Assembly (NCBI RefSeq): GCF_014649855.1
Contig: NZ_BMTV01000024.1
Span: forward strand, 1-64,000
Reading direction: 5' to 3'
From: Streptomyces roseolus
Lineage (GTDB): Bacteria > Actinomycetota > Actinomycetes > Streptomycetales > Streptomycetaceae
DNA: 64,000 nucleotides
Below are positions 53,922 to 62,205 of this stretch, in pieces (the stretch's first letter is position 1; every line of letters begins with the position of its first letter). The position numbers and the translations under genes were made by a program. Below the pieces are notes generated by a model that saw only the letters and a program-made list of their open reading frames with translations, searched no databases and was not told where the DNA came from.

Positions 53922-54880
53922 TCAGCGCGGGACGTCGTTCCAGTGCCCCACCAGATCGCGGTACAGCGCCGACCGCACGAGCAGTTCCCCGTGCGTGCCG
54001 CACCGGGCGCGGGTGCCGTCGAGGACGAGGATCCGGTCCGCCCGCAACGCGGACGACAACCGGTGGGCGACGACGACCAGGGTTCCGGGCCGGGCGCGCA
54101 GGGCGTGTTCGGCCCGGGCCTCGGCCACGGGGTCGAGGTGACAGGTGGCCTCGTCGAGCAGGAGCAGAGGCGCGGGGGAGAGGTGGGCGCGAGCGAGGGC
54201 GATCAGCTGGCGTTCGCCGAGCGAGAGCGCGTCCGGCCGCACCGGACGGTCGAGCCCGCCGACGCGCTCGACGAGCGGTTCGAGCCGGAGGGCCCGTACC
54301 GAGTCGTCGACGTCGGACCGGCGGGCGTCGGGGCGCAGATAGCGGAGGTTGTCCCGCAGGGTGCCGCTGAAGACGTACGCCTCCTGAGGGATCAGGGCGC
54401 GGAGGGCGGCGAGTCCGGGCGACGGACGGTCGCCGACGGGGCGGCCGGAGAGGAGCGCCTCGCCCCGGTCCGGCGTCAGCACGCCCGCCGCCACCTGGAG
54501 GAGGGTCGACTTTCCTATGCCGCTCGGGCCGACGACCGCGATGTTGCTCCCCCTCCTCGACGGTCAGGTCCAGTTCGTCGAGGACGGCGCGGGCCCCCGG
54601 TCCGTATGCCACCCGGACCCGGCGCAGCTCCAGCGCGGGCGTCGCCCCCGCCGCCGGGGGGCGCACCCGCTCGCCGGGGGTGGTGGCGGAGAGCGGGTCG
54701 GGAGCGGGCCGTCCGCCGGGGACGGCGGGGGAGTCGGGGGCCGGTCCGGTGAGCCGGTCGAGAACGACGAACAGGCGCGCCCCCGCGGCGCCCAGGACGG
54801 CCATGAGCGTGTGGAGGGCCGGCAGCAGCGCTTGGAGGAGGTAGGTGAGCGCACCGAAGAGGGCGCCCGGGGCCGGAACA
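53922..54880 (-). pseudogene. Truncated, frameshifted ABC exporter
   Basis: The 3' part (53922 to about 54545) encodes a nucleotide-binding domain: PQEAYVFSGTLRDNL (Q-loop), LSLGERQLIALARAHL (signature), LLLLDEATCHLD (Walker B) and VAHRL. The Walker A sequence GPSGIGKST is in the same frame, but the preceding strand LTVEEG and the end of the membrane domain (TYLLQALLPALHTLMAVLG, then ARLFVVLDRLTG) are in another frame; the shift is at about 54545-54552, an extra G in a G-run. The rest of the membrane domain is absent: at about 54880 the sequence switches to unrelated DNA. Confidence 0.8.
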
Positions 54881-55008
54881 CTTCGGGATTCGAGGACCGT
54901 TTCTGGCTGGTGCTTCTGGCGCTGATCGTGGTGGTCCTCTTCCTGATCGGCCTCATGGGCGCGGACTCCGGGCCCGCGAACCAGGACGGGCATACCGGCT
55001 GGCGTTGA
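54881..55008 (+). pseudogene. C-terminal scrap of a membrane protein
   Basis: A plus-strand frame reads FEDRFWLVLLALIVVVLFLI, then GLMGADSGPANQDGHTGWR and a stop at 55008. It is one clean membrane helix and tail without a start codon or ribosome site, abutting the truncated ABC gene in opposite orientation. This looks like the surviving end of another gene fused at a deletion junction. Confidence 0.4.
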
Positions 55009-55039
55009 GCGGGCGAGCGCGAGGGGCGCCCGTGCCCCG

Positions 55040-57463
55040 TCATGGGGTGGACGAACCGGTCGTCCTGGCCTGCCAGCTTCCGCCGTCCACCTGGTACACC
55101 GTCAGGCGGCGGTTGACGGTGTCACCGCCGTCGAAGGCGACGGGGCCGGTGACGCCGTCGAAGGCCAGACGTTCGACGGCCTGCGGCAGTTTCGCGCGGG
55201 TGTCGCCGGCAAGGGTGCCGCCGTTCGACTTCGCGACGGCCTTCACCGCCTCGATGAGGGCCCAGGTCGCGTCGTAGGCGTAGGGGCCGTACCAGCCGGG
55301 CGGCTGCGCGTAGCCCGCCTTCTCGTACCGGGCGAGGAAGTCGCGTCCCGCCGCCGACTCCGTGGCCGGTACGCCGATCTGGGTCGCGAGGTCGCCGTCG
55401 GCCCGGGGGTTCCCGGTGAGGTACGCCTGGTCGAAGATGCCGTCGCCGCCCATGAGGGGGACGGTCACGCCCGCTTCCTTGAGCTGCTGGGACAGCGGTG
55501 CCGCGGTGTCGTAGTAGCCGCCGAAGCAGACGGCTTCGGCTCCCGAGGACCGCACCCTGAGGGCGAGGCCCGCGAAGTCGCGTTCGGCGGGATCGACCCG
55601 CTCGGTGCCCACGACGGTTCCCCCGAGCTTCTTCCATTCGGCGGTGAGGCCGGAGGCGACGGCGGTTCCGTGGGGGCTCGCGTCGTCGACCACGTAGAGC
55701 TTGGTCTTCCCGGCGCCGTGCAGGTACCGGGCGGCGAACGGCCCCTGGTCGGCATCCGTGCCGACCGTCCGGAAGTAGGTGGGGTACGGACGGACGCGGG
55801 TGCCCGTGGCCCAGTCAGGGCCCAGAGTCAGGGCGGGGTCGGTGTTGCCCGGCGACACGTTGACCACGCCCGCGCGGGAGAGCACGGGCACCAGGGTGCG
55901 GGCGACGGTGGAGTTGAGCGGGCCGACGACGCCGACCAGTTTGTCGTCGGACACGAACCGGGTGGCGTTGGCCGCGCCCTTGGAGGGGTCGGCCCCGTCG
56001 TCCACGGCCATGAGCTCGAAGGTCACGCCGGGGACGTGCCCGGTCTCGTTGGCGGTCCGGACCGCGAGTTCGGCGGAGTTCCTGATGCCGGTGCCCATCG
56101 AGGAGAGTCCGCCGCTGAGGGGCGCGTCCACCCCGATCCGCACCGTGACGGAGGAAGCCGCCGACCCGCGGCCCGCCGCACCGCCGCCCCGCGGGCCGTC
56201 CTCGCGGGTGAGGGACCAGGTCAGGAGCGAGCCCGTGGCGACCACGGCGAGCACCGTCCCCAGGACCGCGGAGCGCCGGGTGAGGCCCCGCGGCCCCCTG
56301 GCCGTCCGGTCGCCCCGCTCCGGCGGAGCCGTCGCGTCGAGCGTGGGGGGCTGCTCGTCCGGAACCACGGCCGGCGGCGCGGTCGGCCGGTCGGGCACGT
56401 GGTGGTGCGCGGGACCCGCGCCGTCCCCGGAGGAGTCGGGGACGGTGGGGGGCGGCACGGACGGTGCCGACGAGGGGTCCCGCTCGGGCGGCGGCGGGGC
56501 GGAGGAGGGCTCCACCGGCGCGTCCGGCGTCGGAGCCCCCTTCGGGCCGGGAGCGGGTTCCGGTCCCGGAGCACCGTCCGCTCCGGCTTCCCGCGCGGTG
56601 CCGGGGCCACGGTCCGGGCCGGTGGCGGAGGGGCCGGAGCCCCGTACGACCCTGAGCATCCCGGCCGCCTCCGCGGCGCCCACGCGCTCGGCCGGGTCCT
56701 TGGTGAGCAGCGCGTCCAGCAGCGGGGCGAGCGGGCCCGCGTGGACCGGCGGCCGGTGCGGACGGGTGAACACGGCCACGGCGAGGGCGTGGAGACCCTC
56801 CGCCTCGAACGGGGGGCGCCCCTCGACGGCGTGGTACAGGGTGGCGCCGAGCGCCCAGAGGTCGTTGGCAGGAGTCGGGTGCTTGCCGTCGAGCTGCTCC
56901 GGCGGCATGTACTGCGGGGTGCCGATGACGATCCCGCTGCGGCTCAGCTTGGTCGTGGCGTCGGCGAGGTGGGCGATGCCGAAGTCGGTCAGGACGACGC
57001 GGTCCTTGGCCAGGAGCACGTTGTCCGGCTTGATGTCGCGGTGGACGATCCGCGCCGCGTGCGCCTCGGTCAGCGCGTCGAGCACGGCGGCGCCGATCTC
57101 CGCCACCCGCCGTACGGGCAGCCGGCCGTGGTCACGGATCTCCGCGGCCAGGGACCGGCCGCGGATGAGTTCCATGACGATGACGGGGGCGCCGCGGTGC
57201 TCCACGACGTCATGGACGGTGATGACCCCCGGGTGGCTGAGAGTGACCGCTGCGCGCGCCTCCCCGGTGAACCGCCTGAGCAGCGCCTCGCGGTCGGTCT
57301 CGTCCATGCCCGGAGGGAAGAGGATTTCCTTGATGGCGACTTCGCGTCCGAAGAGCTGCTGGTCAAGACCGCGCCAGACCCGGCCCATGCCGCCTTGGCC
57401 GATAGGTTCGACGAGACGGTAGCGGCCGGCGATGAGCGCGTGGTTCTCCTCGGTCACGCGCAC
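55040..57463 (-). CDS. Serine/threonine kinase fused to a periplasmic-binding-protein sensor
   Basis: 807 residues. Cytoplasmic Hanks-type kinase (about 12-270): GQGGMGRVW loop, AIKE lysine, HRDIKPDNVLL, DFGIAH and GTPQYMPPEQ. A Pro-rich linker (about 285-405), one membrane helix (about 413-434; SAVLGTVLAVVATGSLLTWS), then an extracellular type-I periplasmic binding domain (about 450-800) like branched-chain amino-acid receptors (IGVDAPLSGGLSSMGTGI, VGVVGPLNSTVA). It should thus sense an extracellular small ligand, probably an amino acid or related compound, and signal by phosphorylation. GTG 57463 or 57457 both fit. Confidence 0.92.
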   Translation of the reverse strand: MRVTEENHALIAGRYRLVEPIGQGGMGRVWRGLDQQLFGREVAIKEILFPPGMDETDREALLRRFTGEARAAVTLSHPGVITVHDVVEHRGAPVIVMELIRGRSLAAEIRDHGRLPVRRVAEIGAAVLDALTEAHAARIVHRDIKPDNVLLAKDRVVLTDFGIAHLADATTKLSRSGIVIGTPQYMPPEQLDGKHPTPANDLWALGATLYHAVEGRPPFEAEGLHALAVAVFTRPHRPPVHAGPLAPLLDALLTKDPAERVGAAEAAGMLRVVRGSGPSATGPDRGPGTAREAGADGAPGPEPAPGPKGAPTPDAPVEPSSAPPPPERDPSSAPSVPPPTVPDSSGDGAGPAHHHVPDRPTAPPAVVPDEQPPTLDATAPPERGDRTARGPRGLTRRSAVLGTVLAVVATGSLLTWSLTREDGPRGGGAAGRGSAASSVTVRIGVDAPLSGGLSSMGTGIRNSAELAVRTANETGHVPGVTFELMAVDDGADPSKGAANATRFVSDDKLVGVVGPLNSTVARTLVPVLSRAGVVNVSPGNTDPALTLGPDWATGTRVRPYPTYFRTVGTDADQGPFAARYLHGAGKTKLYVVDDASPHGTAVASGLTAEWKKLGGTVVGTERVDPAERDFAGLALRVRSSGAEAVCFGGYYDTAAPLSQQLKEAGVTVPLMGGDGIFDQAYLTGNPRADGDLATQIGVPATESAAGRDFLARYEKAGYAQPPGWYGPYAYDATWALIEAVKAVAKSNGGTLAGDTRAKLPQAVERLAFDGVTGPVAFDGGDTVNRRLTVYQVDGGSWQARTTGSSTP

Positions 57464-58003
57464 ACTCTAGATCCTGATGGGCCGACCGGGTGACGGAAAG
57501 ACGGCTTGATCACGCCTCCCCGGTGGCGAGGGGCCGAAGACCCGGAAGGGCGGGCCCGGAAGCGGGTGCCGCGCCGAGCCGACGGTCGGAAGGGGACGCC
57601 GGGTGCTCGCGGCCGCCGTGGTGACGGGCGGGAACTCGCCGGTTCCGCAGGGGCGCGACGCCGACCCGACGTGAGGAGCGACCCTGCGCCGGCGTTCGTG
57701 GACCGATGCCCCCGATCCTCTCGGGGCGAAGGTTCCGGAGCCGGTGCCGGTGCCGGCGCCCGTCGGAAGCCACGGCAGCCGGAGGACGCTGTCGCCCCTC
57801 GGTGCGGGTGGGCCCGGGCAGCCCCTGTGCGGCAGCCGCCCGTGGCCCGGTCTCCTCGCGCGGCCGGGGAGGGGATCCGCTCGACGGCGGGTGCCCGGTC
57901 CCGAAGGCTTCGGCGGTCCCGAGGGTGCGGGCGCGCGGCCGCCACCTCCGCGGGCGGGACGGTGTCGGAGCGGTGGGCCGGTCTCCGGCGTAAGGTCGGG
58001 GGT
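57464..58003. other. Gap without a recognised gene
   Basis: 540 very GC-rich bases between divergent genes; all frames open by composition, none with family features. Confidence 0.5.
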
Positions 58004-58921
58004 GTGCAGCCGATCGACCCCTCCGGCGCACCGGCCCCGCCCGCGGCACCCCGGCCCGCCGCGCCGCCGTCGTCGCTGTCGCCGTCGCGGGCGGGCGACT
58101 TCATGCGGTGCCCGCTGCTCTACCGGCTCCGGGTGATCGACCGGTTGCCGGAGAAGCCGAACGCGGCGCTGGCCCGGGGCGTCCTGGTGCACGCGGTGCT
58201 GGAGCGGCTCTTCGACGTCCCGGCGGCGGAGCGCACGGCCGCCCGGGCCCGGGCCATGGTGGCGGGCGAGTGGGAGCGGCTGAGGGCGGCGCGGCCGGAG
58301 TTCGCGGAGTTGTTCGCGCGGGACGGCGGGGCGCCCGCCCCGGAACGGGTCGCGGAGTGGCTGGCCACGGCGGAGCAGCTGGTCGAGCGGTGGTTCACCC
58401 TGGAGGACCCGGCCCGGCTGGAGCCCGCGGAGCGGGAGTCGTTCGTCACGACGACGCTGGACTCCGGGCTGAGGCTGCGCGGGATCATCGACCGGGTGGA
58501 CGTGGCGCCGACCGGCGAGGTACGGATCGTCGACTACAAGACCGGTCGGGCGCCCCCGCCCGAGTACGCGGCGGACGCACTGTTCCAGCCGAAGTTCTAC
58601 GCCCTGGTGCTGTGGCGGCTGCGGGGCACCGTGCCACGCCGCCTGCAGCTGGTCTACCTGGGCAGCGGGGACGTGCTCACCTACGACCCGACGGAGGCCG
58701 ATCTGCGGGCCGTGGAGCGCAAGCTGCTGGCGCTGTGGGACGCGATCGGGCGGGCGACACGGACGGGCGACTGGCCCCCGCGCCCGAGCCGGGTGTGCGA
58801 CTGGTGCCCCTACCGGGCGCTGTGCCCGGCCTGGGGCGGCACCCCGCCGCCCTATCCCCTGGCCGTCGCCACGGACCCGGTCGCGGGGGAGGGCGAGCAC
58901 CCGGCCACCGACGCCGGCTGA
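58004..58921 (+). CDS. RecB-family Fe-S nuclease (PD-(D/E)XK)
   Basis: 305 residues. Nuclease motifs are H63 in GVLVHAVLERL, D163 in GIIDRVD, and D177/K179 in VRIVDYKTGR. C36 together with C265, C268 and C274 (CDWCPYRALC) forms the [4Fe-4S] staple seen in AddB and Cas4-like nucleases. This is the stand-alone RecB-like exonuclease widespread in actinobacteria; its partner is unknown. GTG 58004 follows GGTCGGGGG. It precedes, but does not obviously share a promoter with, the recombination operon: an AT-rich promoter block lies between. Confidence 0.88.
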   Translation: MQPIDPSGAPAPPAAPRPAAPPSSLSPSRAGDFMRCPLLYRLRVIDRLPEKPNAALARGVLVHAVLERLFDVPAAERTAARARAMVAGEWERLRAARPEFAELFARDGGAPAPERVAEWLATAEQLVERWFTLEDPARLEPAERESFVTTTLDSGLRLRGIIDRVDVAPTGEVRIVDYKTGRAPPPEYAADALFQPKFYALVLWRLRGTVPRRLQLVYLGSGDVLTYDPTEADLRAVERKLLALWDAIGRATRTGDWPPRPSRVCDWCPYRALCPAWGGTPPPYPLAVATDPVAGEGEHPATDAG

Positions 58922-58954
58922 GGCCGGAGGCCTGCGGCACCCGCGCGCGTGCGG

Positions 58955-59085
58955 GAGGAATTATACGCTTCTCTGCTGACATTTCTTCTTTTCCTGTATT
59001 TTTTTGGTGAAAAGGGTGGATTGTCACTTCTTGAGTGCTTAGTCTGGGCGCAGACAGTAATTCGAATACATATTCGATCCGAGCG
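58955..59085 (+). promoter_or_regulatory. AT-rich promoter block of the recombination operon
   Basis: About 130 bases of strikingly AT-rich DNA in a very GC-rich window (bases 58981-59040 contain only 21 G/C). It includes T-runs, TTGTCA (59021-59026) and TAGTCT (59040-59045), 13 bases apart, too close for a standard promoter, and then the LexA-type box. The 5' edge is a CCCGC…GCGGG hairpin (58939-58954) that may end the nuclease transcript. The rest of 58922-59180 is leader. Confidence 0.6.
59062..59077 (+). promoter_or_regulatory. LexA (SOS) box
   Basis: TCGAATACATATTCGA: perfect 6-bp arms around four bases, fitting the actinobacterial LexA box TCGAA-N6-TTCGA. It lies just downstream of the TTGTCA/TAGTCT elements and 103 bases before the first gene of the RecA/SSB/RuvB cassette. 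Confidence 0.75.
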
Positions 59086-59180
59086 GCGGCCACACGGGGG
59101 CACGTCCTGCCGGACGAGGACCGCGTCCCCTGTCGGCCAGGCCCACCCGGAACCGCCGTCGCAGATGCCAGGAGCACGGC

Positions 59181-60131
59181 GTGAACCTCACCTTCACCAC
59201 CGCCACCAAGGAACAGGCCAAGGCCCGTATCGCGCTCGCCGGCCCCACCGGGTCGGGCAAGACCTACACCGCCCTGGTCACCGCCACCGGACTCGGCGAG
59301 CGGATCGCCCTGATCGACACCGAGCACGGCAGCGCCGCCAAGTACGCCGACGAGTTCGTCTTCGACACCCTCCCGCTCTCGACGTTCCAGCCCACCACCC
59401 TCGTCGAGGCGCTCGCAGTGGCCGCCCACGACGGCTACGACGTCATGATCGTCGATTCCCTGAGCCACTTCTGGTCCGGCACCGGCGGAATGCTGGAGCA
59501 GGTCGACAACGCGGCCAAGCGCCTCGGGGCGGGCGGCAGCTTCGCCGGCTGGAAGGAGGCCCGCCCCCAGGAGCGGGCGATGATCGACGCCCTGCTCGCC
59601 TACCCCGGCCACCTCATCGTCACCATGCGCACCAAGACCGAATACGTCGTGGAGGCCGACGAGCGCGGCCGCAAGGTGCCGCGCAAGATCGGGCTCAAGC
59701 CCGAGCAGCGGGAGGGCATCGAGTACGAATTCGACATCGTCGGCGACCTCGACCACGAGAACACCCTGGTGATCTCCAAGTCCCGGGCGAAGCTGCTGTC
59801 CGGGACGGTGCTCCACCGGCCCGGCCCGGAGTTCGCCGAGGCCGTCCTCGGCTGGCTGGAGACCGGCCGGCCCGCCCCCTCCGTGTCCGACTACGTCACG
59901 GCGGCCACCGCGCCGGACGCCAGCCACGAGGAGCTGCGCGCCCTGTACGAGGAGGCCCGCCGGCACAACCTGCTCGGGGCCGCCGTCCTGGACGACACCG
60001 GGGAGACCCACACGCTCGGCCAGCTGATAGTGCGCCACGGCACCGCGGCGGCGAGGAACAGGGTCGCCGAGGACGTCGAGGCCGGGGCCAAGCGGGAGAA
60101 CGGGACCGAGCGGAAGGTCAGGTCCGCATGA
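59181..60131 (+). CDS. Sak4-like phage recombination ATPase
   Basis: 316 residues. Walker A GPTGSGKT (21-28) follows directly after a short N-terminus, and Walker B is VMIVDSLSHFW (about 86-96); RTKTEYVV and EYEFDIVGDLD fit the RecA-core proteins of phages (AAA_24, Sak4 type). Sak4 proteins help single-strand annealing with a phage SSB; an SSB is encoded four genes downstream. GTG 59181 is used; the ribosome site (CAGGAGC) is 8 bases upstream. It is the first gene behind the LexA box and overlaps the next as ATGA. Confidence 0.85.
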   Translation: MNLTFTTATKEQAKARIALAGPTGSGKTYTALVTATGLGERIALIDTEHGSAAKYADEFVFDTLPLSTFQPTTLVEALAVAAHDGYDVMIVDSLSHFWSGTGGMLEQVDNAAKRLGAGGSFAGWKEARPQERAMIDALLAYPGHLIVTMRTKTEYVVEADERGRKVPRKIGLKPEQREGIEYEFDIVGDLDHENTLVISKSRAKLLSGTVLHRPGPEFAEAVLGWLETGRPAPSVSDYVTAATAPDASHEELRALYEEARRHNLLGAAVLDDTGETHTLGQLIVRHGTAAARNRVAEDVEAGAKRENGTERKVRSA

Positions 60132-60643
60132 GCCTCAAGGAGCACGCCACCAGGGTCGCCGCGCTCCGGGTGCTGCGCGACGCCGTCGACGCCGAGTACC
60201 AGGCCGAGCGCCACGAGGTCCTCGAGGAGCTGCGCGCGGCCCGCGCCGAACTGAACCTGAAGTCGGTCCGGGTGGCCCTGCCGGACGGCACACCGGTCGC
60301 CACCCTCACCCTCGTCGATCCCGGACCGGCGGTCGTGGTCGCCGACGAGGAGGCCTTCACCGCCTGGGTGGCCGACAACCACCCCGGCGAGGTGGAGACG
60401 CTGGTCCGGGTGCGCCCCGGCTGGCAGCGGCGGTTCCTCGCCCGGCTGAGCTGTCTCGACCCGGTCGCCGACCCGTACACCGGCGAGGCGATCCCGGGGC
60501 TGGGCGTGCTGTCGGCCCCCGAACCGCGGTCGTTCAGCCTGCGCCCCCTGCCCGGCGGGCGGGAACGGATCGCCCGCGCCTGGCACACCGGCACGCTCGA
60601 CCTGAGCCGTCTGATCCCCCTGGAGGGTGGTGAGGATCCATGA
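60128..60643 (+). CDS. Phage-type protein of the recombination cassette, function unknown
   Basis: 171 residues, soluble. An N-terminal helical part rich in Arg/Glu (VLRDAVDAEYQAERHEVLEE) is followed by a beta region (VRVALPDGTPVATLTLVD) and GWQRRFLARLSCLDPVADPYTGE. Genes of this appearance follow Sak4-like ATPases in Streptomyces phages, but I know no function. Four-base overlaps on both sides show coupling. Confidence 0.75.
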   Translation: MSLKEHATRVAALRVLRDAVDAEYQAERHEVLEELRAARAELNLKSVRVALPDGTPVATLTLVDPGPAVVVADEEAFTAWVADNHPGEVETLVRVRPGWQRRFLARLSCLDPVADPYTGEAIPGLGVLSAPEPRSFSLRPLPGGRERIARAWHTGTLDLSRLIPLEGGEDP

Positions 60644-61422
60644 GCGCCGTCACCGCCCGCCCCGGCCGGGACGCGCTCGGCACGGTGTGGTTCCTGGTCT
60701 CCCGAGCCGATCACCTCGATTGCGGCCGCTGGACGTGCGAGGACGACAAGCGGCTGCGGTGCGCCTGCGGGGCCGTCCTGTACGCGTACCAGCAGCCGGA
60801 GGATGCGGCGGGAAGCGGCACGCCGGCGTCGGCCGGGACGCTCCCCCGCGGAAGGGAAGAACGCATGCTGCCGGCCGAGACGGCCCAGCTCGTCGCCCTG
60901 GTCGCGGCGATGTGCCCGTCGATGCACCTGGAGGGCACCACGACGGACGCCTGGCACCTGCTGCTCGCCGACCTGGACGTCGCCGACGTGCGGGCGGCCG
61001 TGATCCGGCTGGGCAGGCAGCGGCCCGACATCGCCGCCGCCGACATCCGCGCCGAGGTGCGCGCGATCCGGGAGGAGCGGCTCGCCCGCAACCCGCTGCC
61101 GCTTCCGGACAGCGACCCCGACGACCCGCGCCGCTATCGCGCGGAACTCCTCGACCTGGTGACCGCGATCGCCTCGGGACGGCGGGTCGAGCGCGCGCCC
61201 GCCGCCCCGGCCGGCCCGCCCTCCCGCCCCGCCGGCGCGCAGCACGACCCGCGCGCTCGCTCCCTCCGCGTGCCCTGTCCCTGGTGCGGGGCCGCCGCGG
61301 GCCGCCCCTGCACCGTCCCCCGACTCGGAACCCCGCTCAGGAGAGCCCCCGCCCACCAGGCGCGGCTCGTCGCGGCCGGGCTCGCCGAACCCGGGCCGGG
61401 GCGGGAGGGGGAAGCGAGGTGA
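60640..61422 (+). CDS. Phage replication-type protein with zinc motif
   Basis: 260 residues in three parts: an N-terminal Cys-rich patch (CGRWTCEDDKRLRCACG, about 28-44), a central helical domain (MLPAETAQLVALVAAMCPS, then DAWHLLLADLDVADVRAAVI and EVRAIREERLARNP) like the helicase-loader/replication proteins of actinophages, and a C-terminal CPWCGAAAGRPC zinc-ribbon with HQARLVAAG. Role in loading replication proteins is inferred. ATG overlaps the previous stop; the stop overlaps the next GTG. Confidence 0.75.
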   Translation: MSAVTARPGRDALGTVWFLVSRADHLDCGRWTCEDDKRLRCACGAVLYAYQQPEDAAGSGTPASAGTLPRGREERMLPAETAQLVALVAAMCPSMHLEGTTTDAWHLLLADLDVADVRAAVIRLGRQRPDIAAADIRAEVRAIREERLARNPLPLPDSDPDDPRRYRAELLDLVTAIASGRRVERAPAAPAGPPSRPAGAQHDPRARSLRVPCPWCGAAAGRPCTVPRLGTPLRRAPAHQARLVAAGLAEPGPGREGEAR

Positions 61423-61655
61423 ACCCGATGGTCCCCGACGCGACGAAGGACCGCCGCGCCGCGGCCCTGCCGTCCCCCGCCGCCGAGACTCCCCTGGAGA
61501 CCCGCGTCGCCCGGCTCGCCCCTCGCACCGGGCCGGAGCGACGCGGCCTCCCCTCCGGGCGCCCCCACCACCGGTACGAGGCCGCCCGTCGCACCCGAAC
61601 CGGCACGGGTGGGGGACCACCCGTCGCACGAGAGGAAAGCCGCCATGGTCGGTGA
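61419..61655 (+). CDS. Small protein of the recombination cassette
   Basis: 78 residues, Arg/Pro-rich and probably disordered (ETRVARLAPRTGPERRGLPS). GTG 61419 overlaps the previous stop and has a good GGAGGGGG site; its stop lies inside the SSB gene (11 bases overlap). Coupling on both sides argues that it is translated. No homology recognised. Confidence 0.5.
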   Translation: MNPMVPDATKDRRAAALPSPAAETPLETRVARLAPRTGPERRGLPSGRPHHRYEAARRTRTGTGGGPPVAREESRHGR

Positions 61656-62145
61656 AACCGTCATCACCGTCGTCGGCAACCTGACCGACGACCCCGAACT
61701 GCGCCTCACCCCGTCCGGCGACCCGGTCGCGCACTTCACCGTCGCGTCCACGCCCCGCACCTTCGACCGGCAGAGCAACGAGTGGCGGGACGCCGAGACG
61801 CTGTTCCTGCGCTGCTCGGTCTGGCGGCAGGAGGCGGAACACGCCGCCGAGTCCCTGTCCCGCGGCACCCGCGTCATCGTCCAGGGGCGGCTGCGCCAGC
61901 GGACGTACGAGACCCGGGAGGGCGAGAAGCGGACCGTCATCGAGCTGGAGGCCGACGAGATCGGCCCGTCGCTGAGGTTCGCCGCCGTGACGGTCACCAA
62001 ACCCCCGCACACCGGCGTCCCCGCCGGTTCCCGCAACGGCCCCCGTCCTCCCGCCGAGGACCCGTTCCCCCGGCCCGGCGGCGGGCAGCCGGCCCCCGCC
62101 GCGGGCGGACGGCATGCCCCCCGAGAGGAGACGGACCCCTTCTGA
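61645..62145 (+). CDS. Single-stranded DNA-binding protein (second-type SSB)
   Basis: 166 residues. OB-fold about 1-110: TVVGNLTDDPELRLTPSGDP, WRDAETLFLRCSVWRQEAEH and GTRVIVQGRLRQRTYETREG. A Pro/Gly-rich linker leads to the acidic tip EETDPF, the protein-interaction tail of SSBs. ATG 61645 follows AGAGGAAAG. The housekeeping ssb lies next to ribosomal genes rpsF/rpsR in actinobacteria; neither is here, so this is an extra copy that may serve the cassette. Confidence 0.93.
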   Translation: MVGETVITVVGNLTDDPELRLTPSGDPVAHFTVASTPRTFDRQSNEWRDAETLFLRCSVWRQEAEHAAESLSRGTRVIVQGRLRQRTYETREGEKRTVIELEADEIGPSLRFAAVTVTKPPHTGVPAGSRNGPRPPAEDPFPRPGGGQPAPAAGGRHAPREETDPF

Positions 62146-62205
62146 CGGCCGGGCGCACCCGTGCGCCGGCCGCGCCCCCCACCGCACCCATCCGAGGCGG
62201 ACCCC

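Noticed and set aside
59021..59045. RecA-independent DNA-damage promoter (TTGTCA...TAGTCT)
   Set aside because: The spacing is 13 bases, while the known mycobacterial RecA-NDp pattern needs about 11; only the LexA box is claimed.
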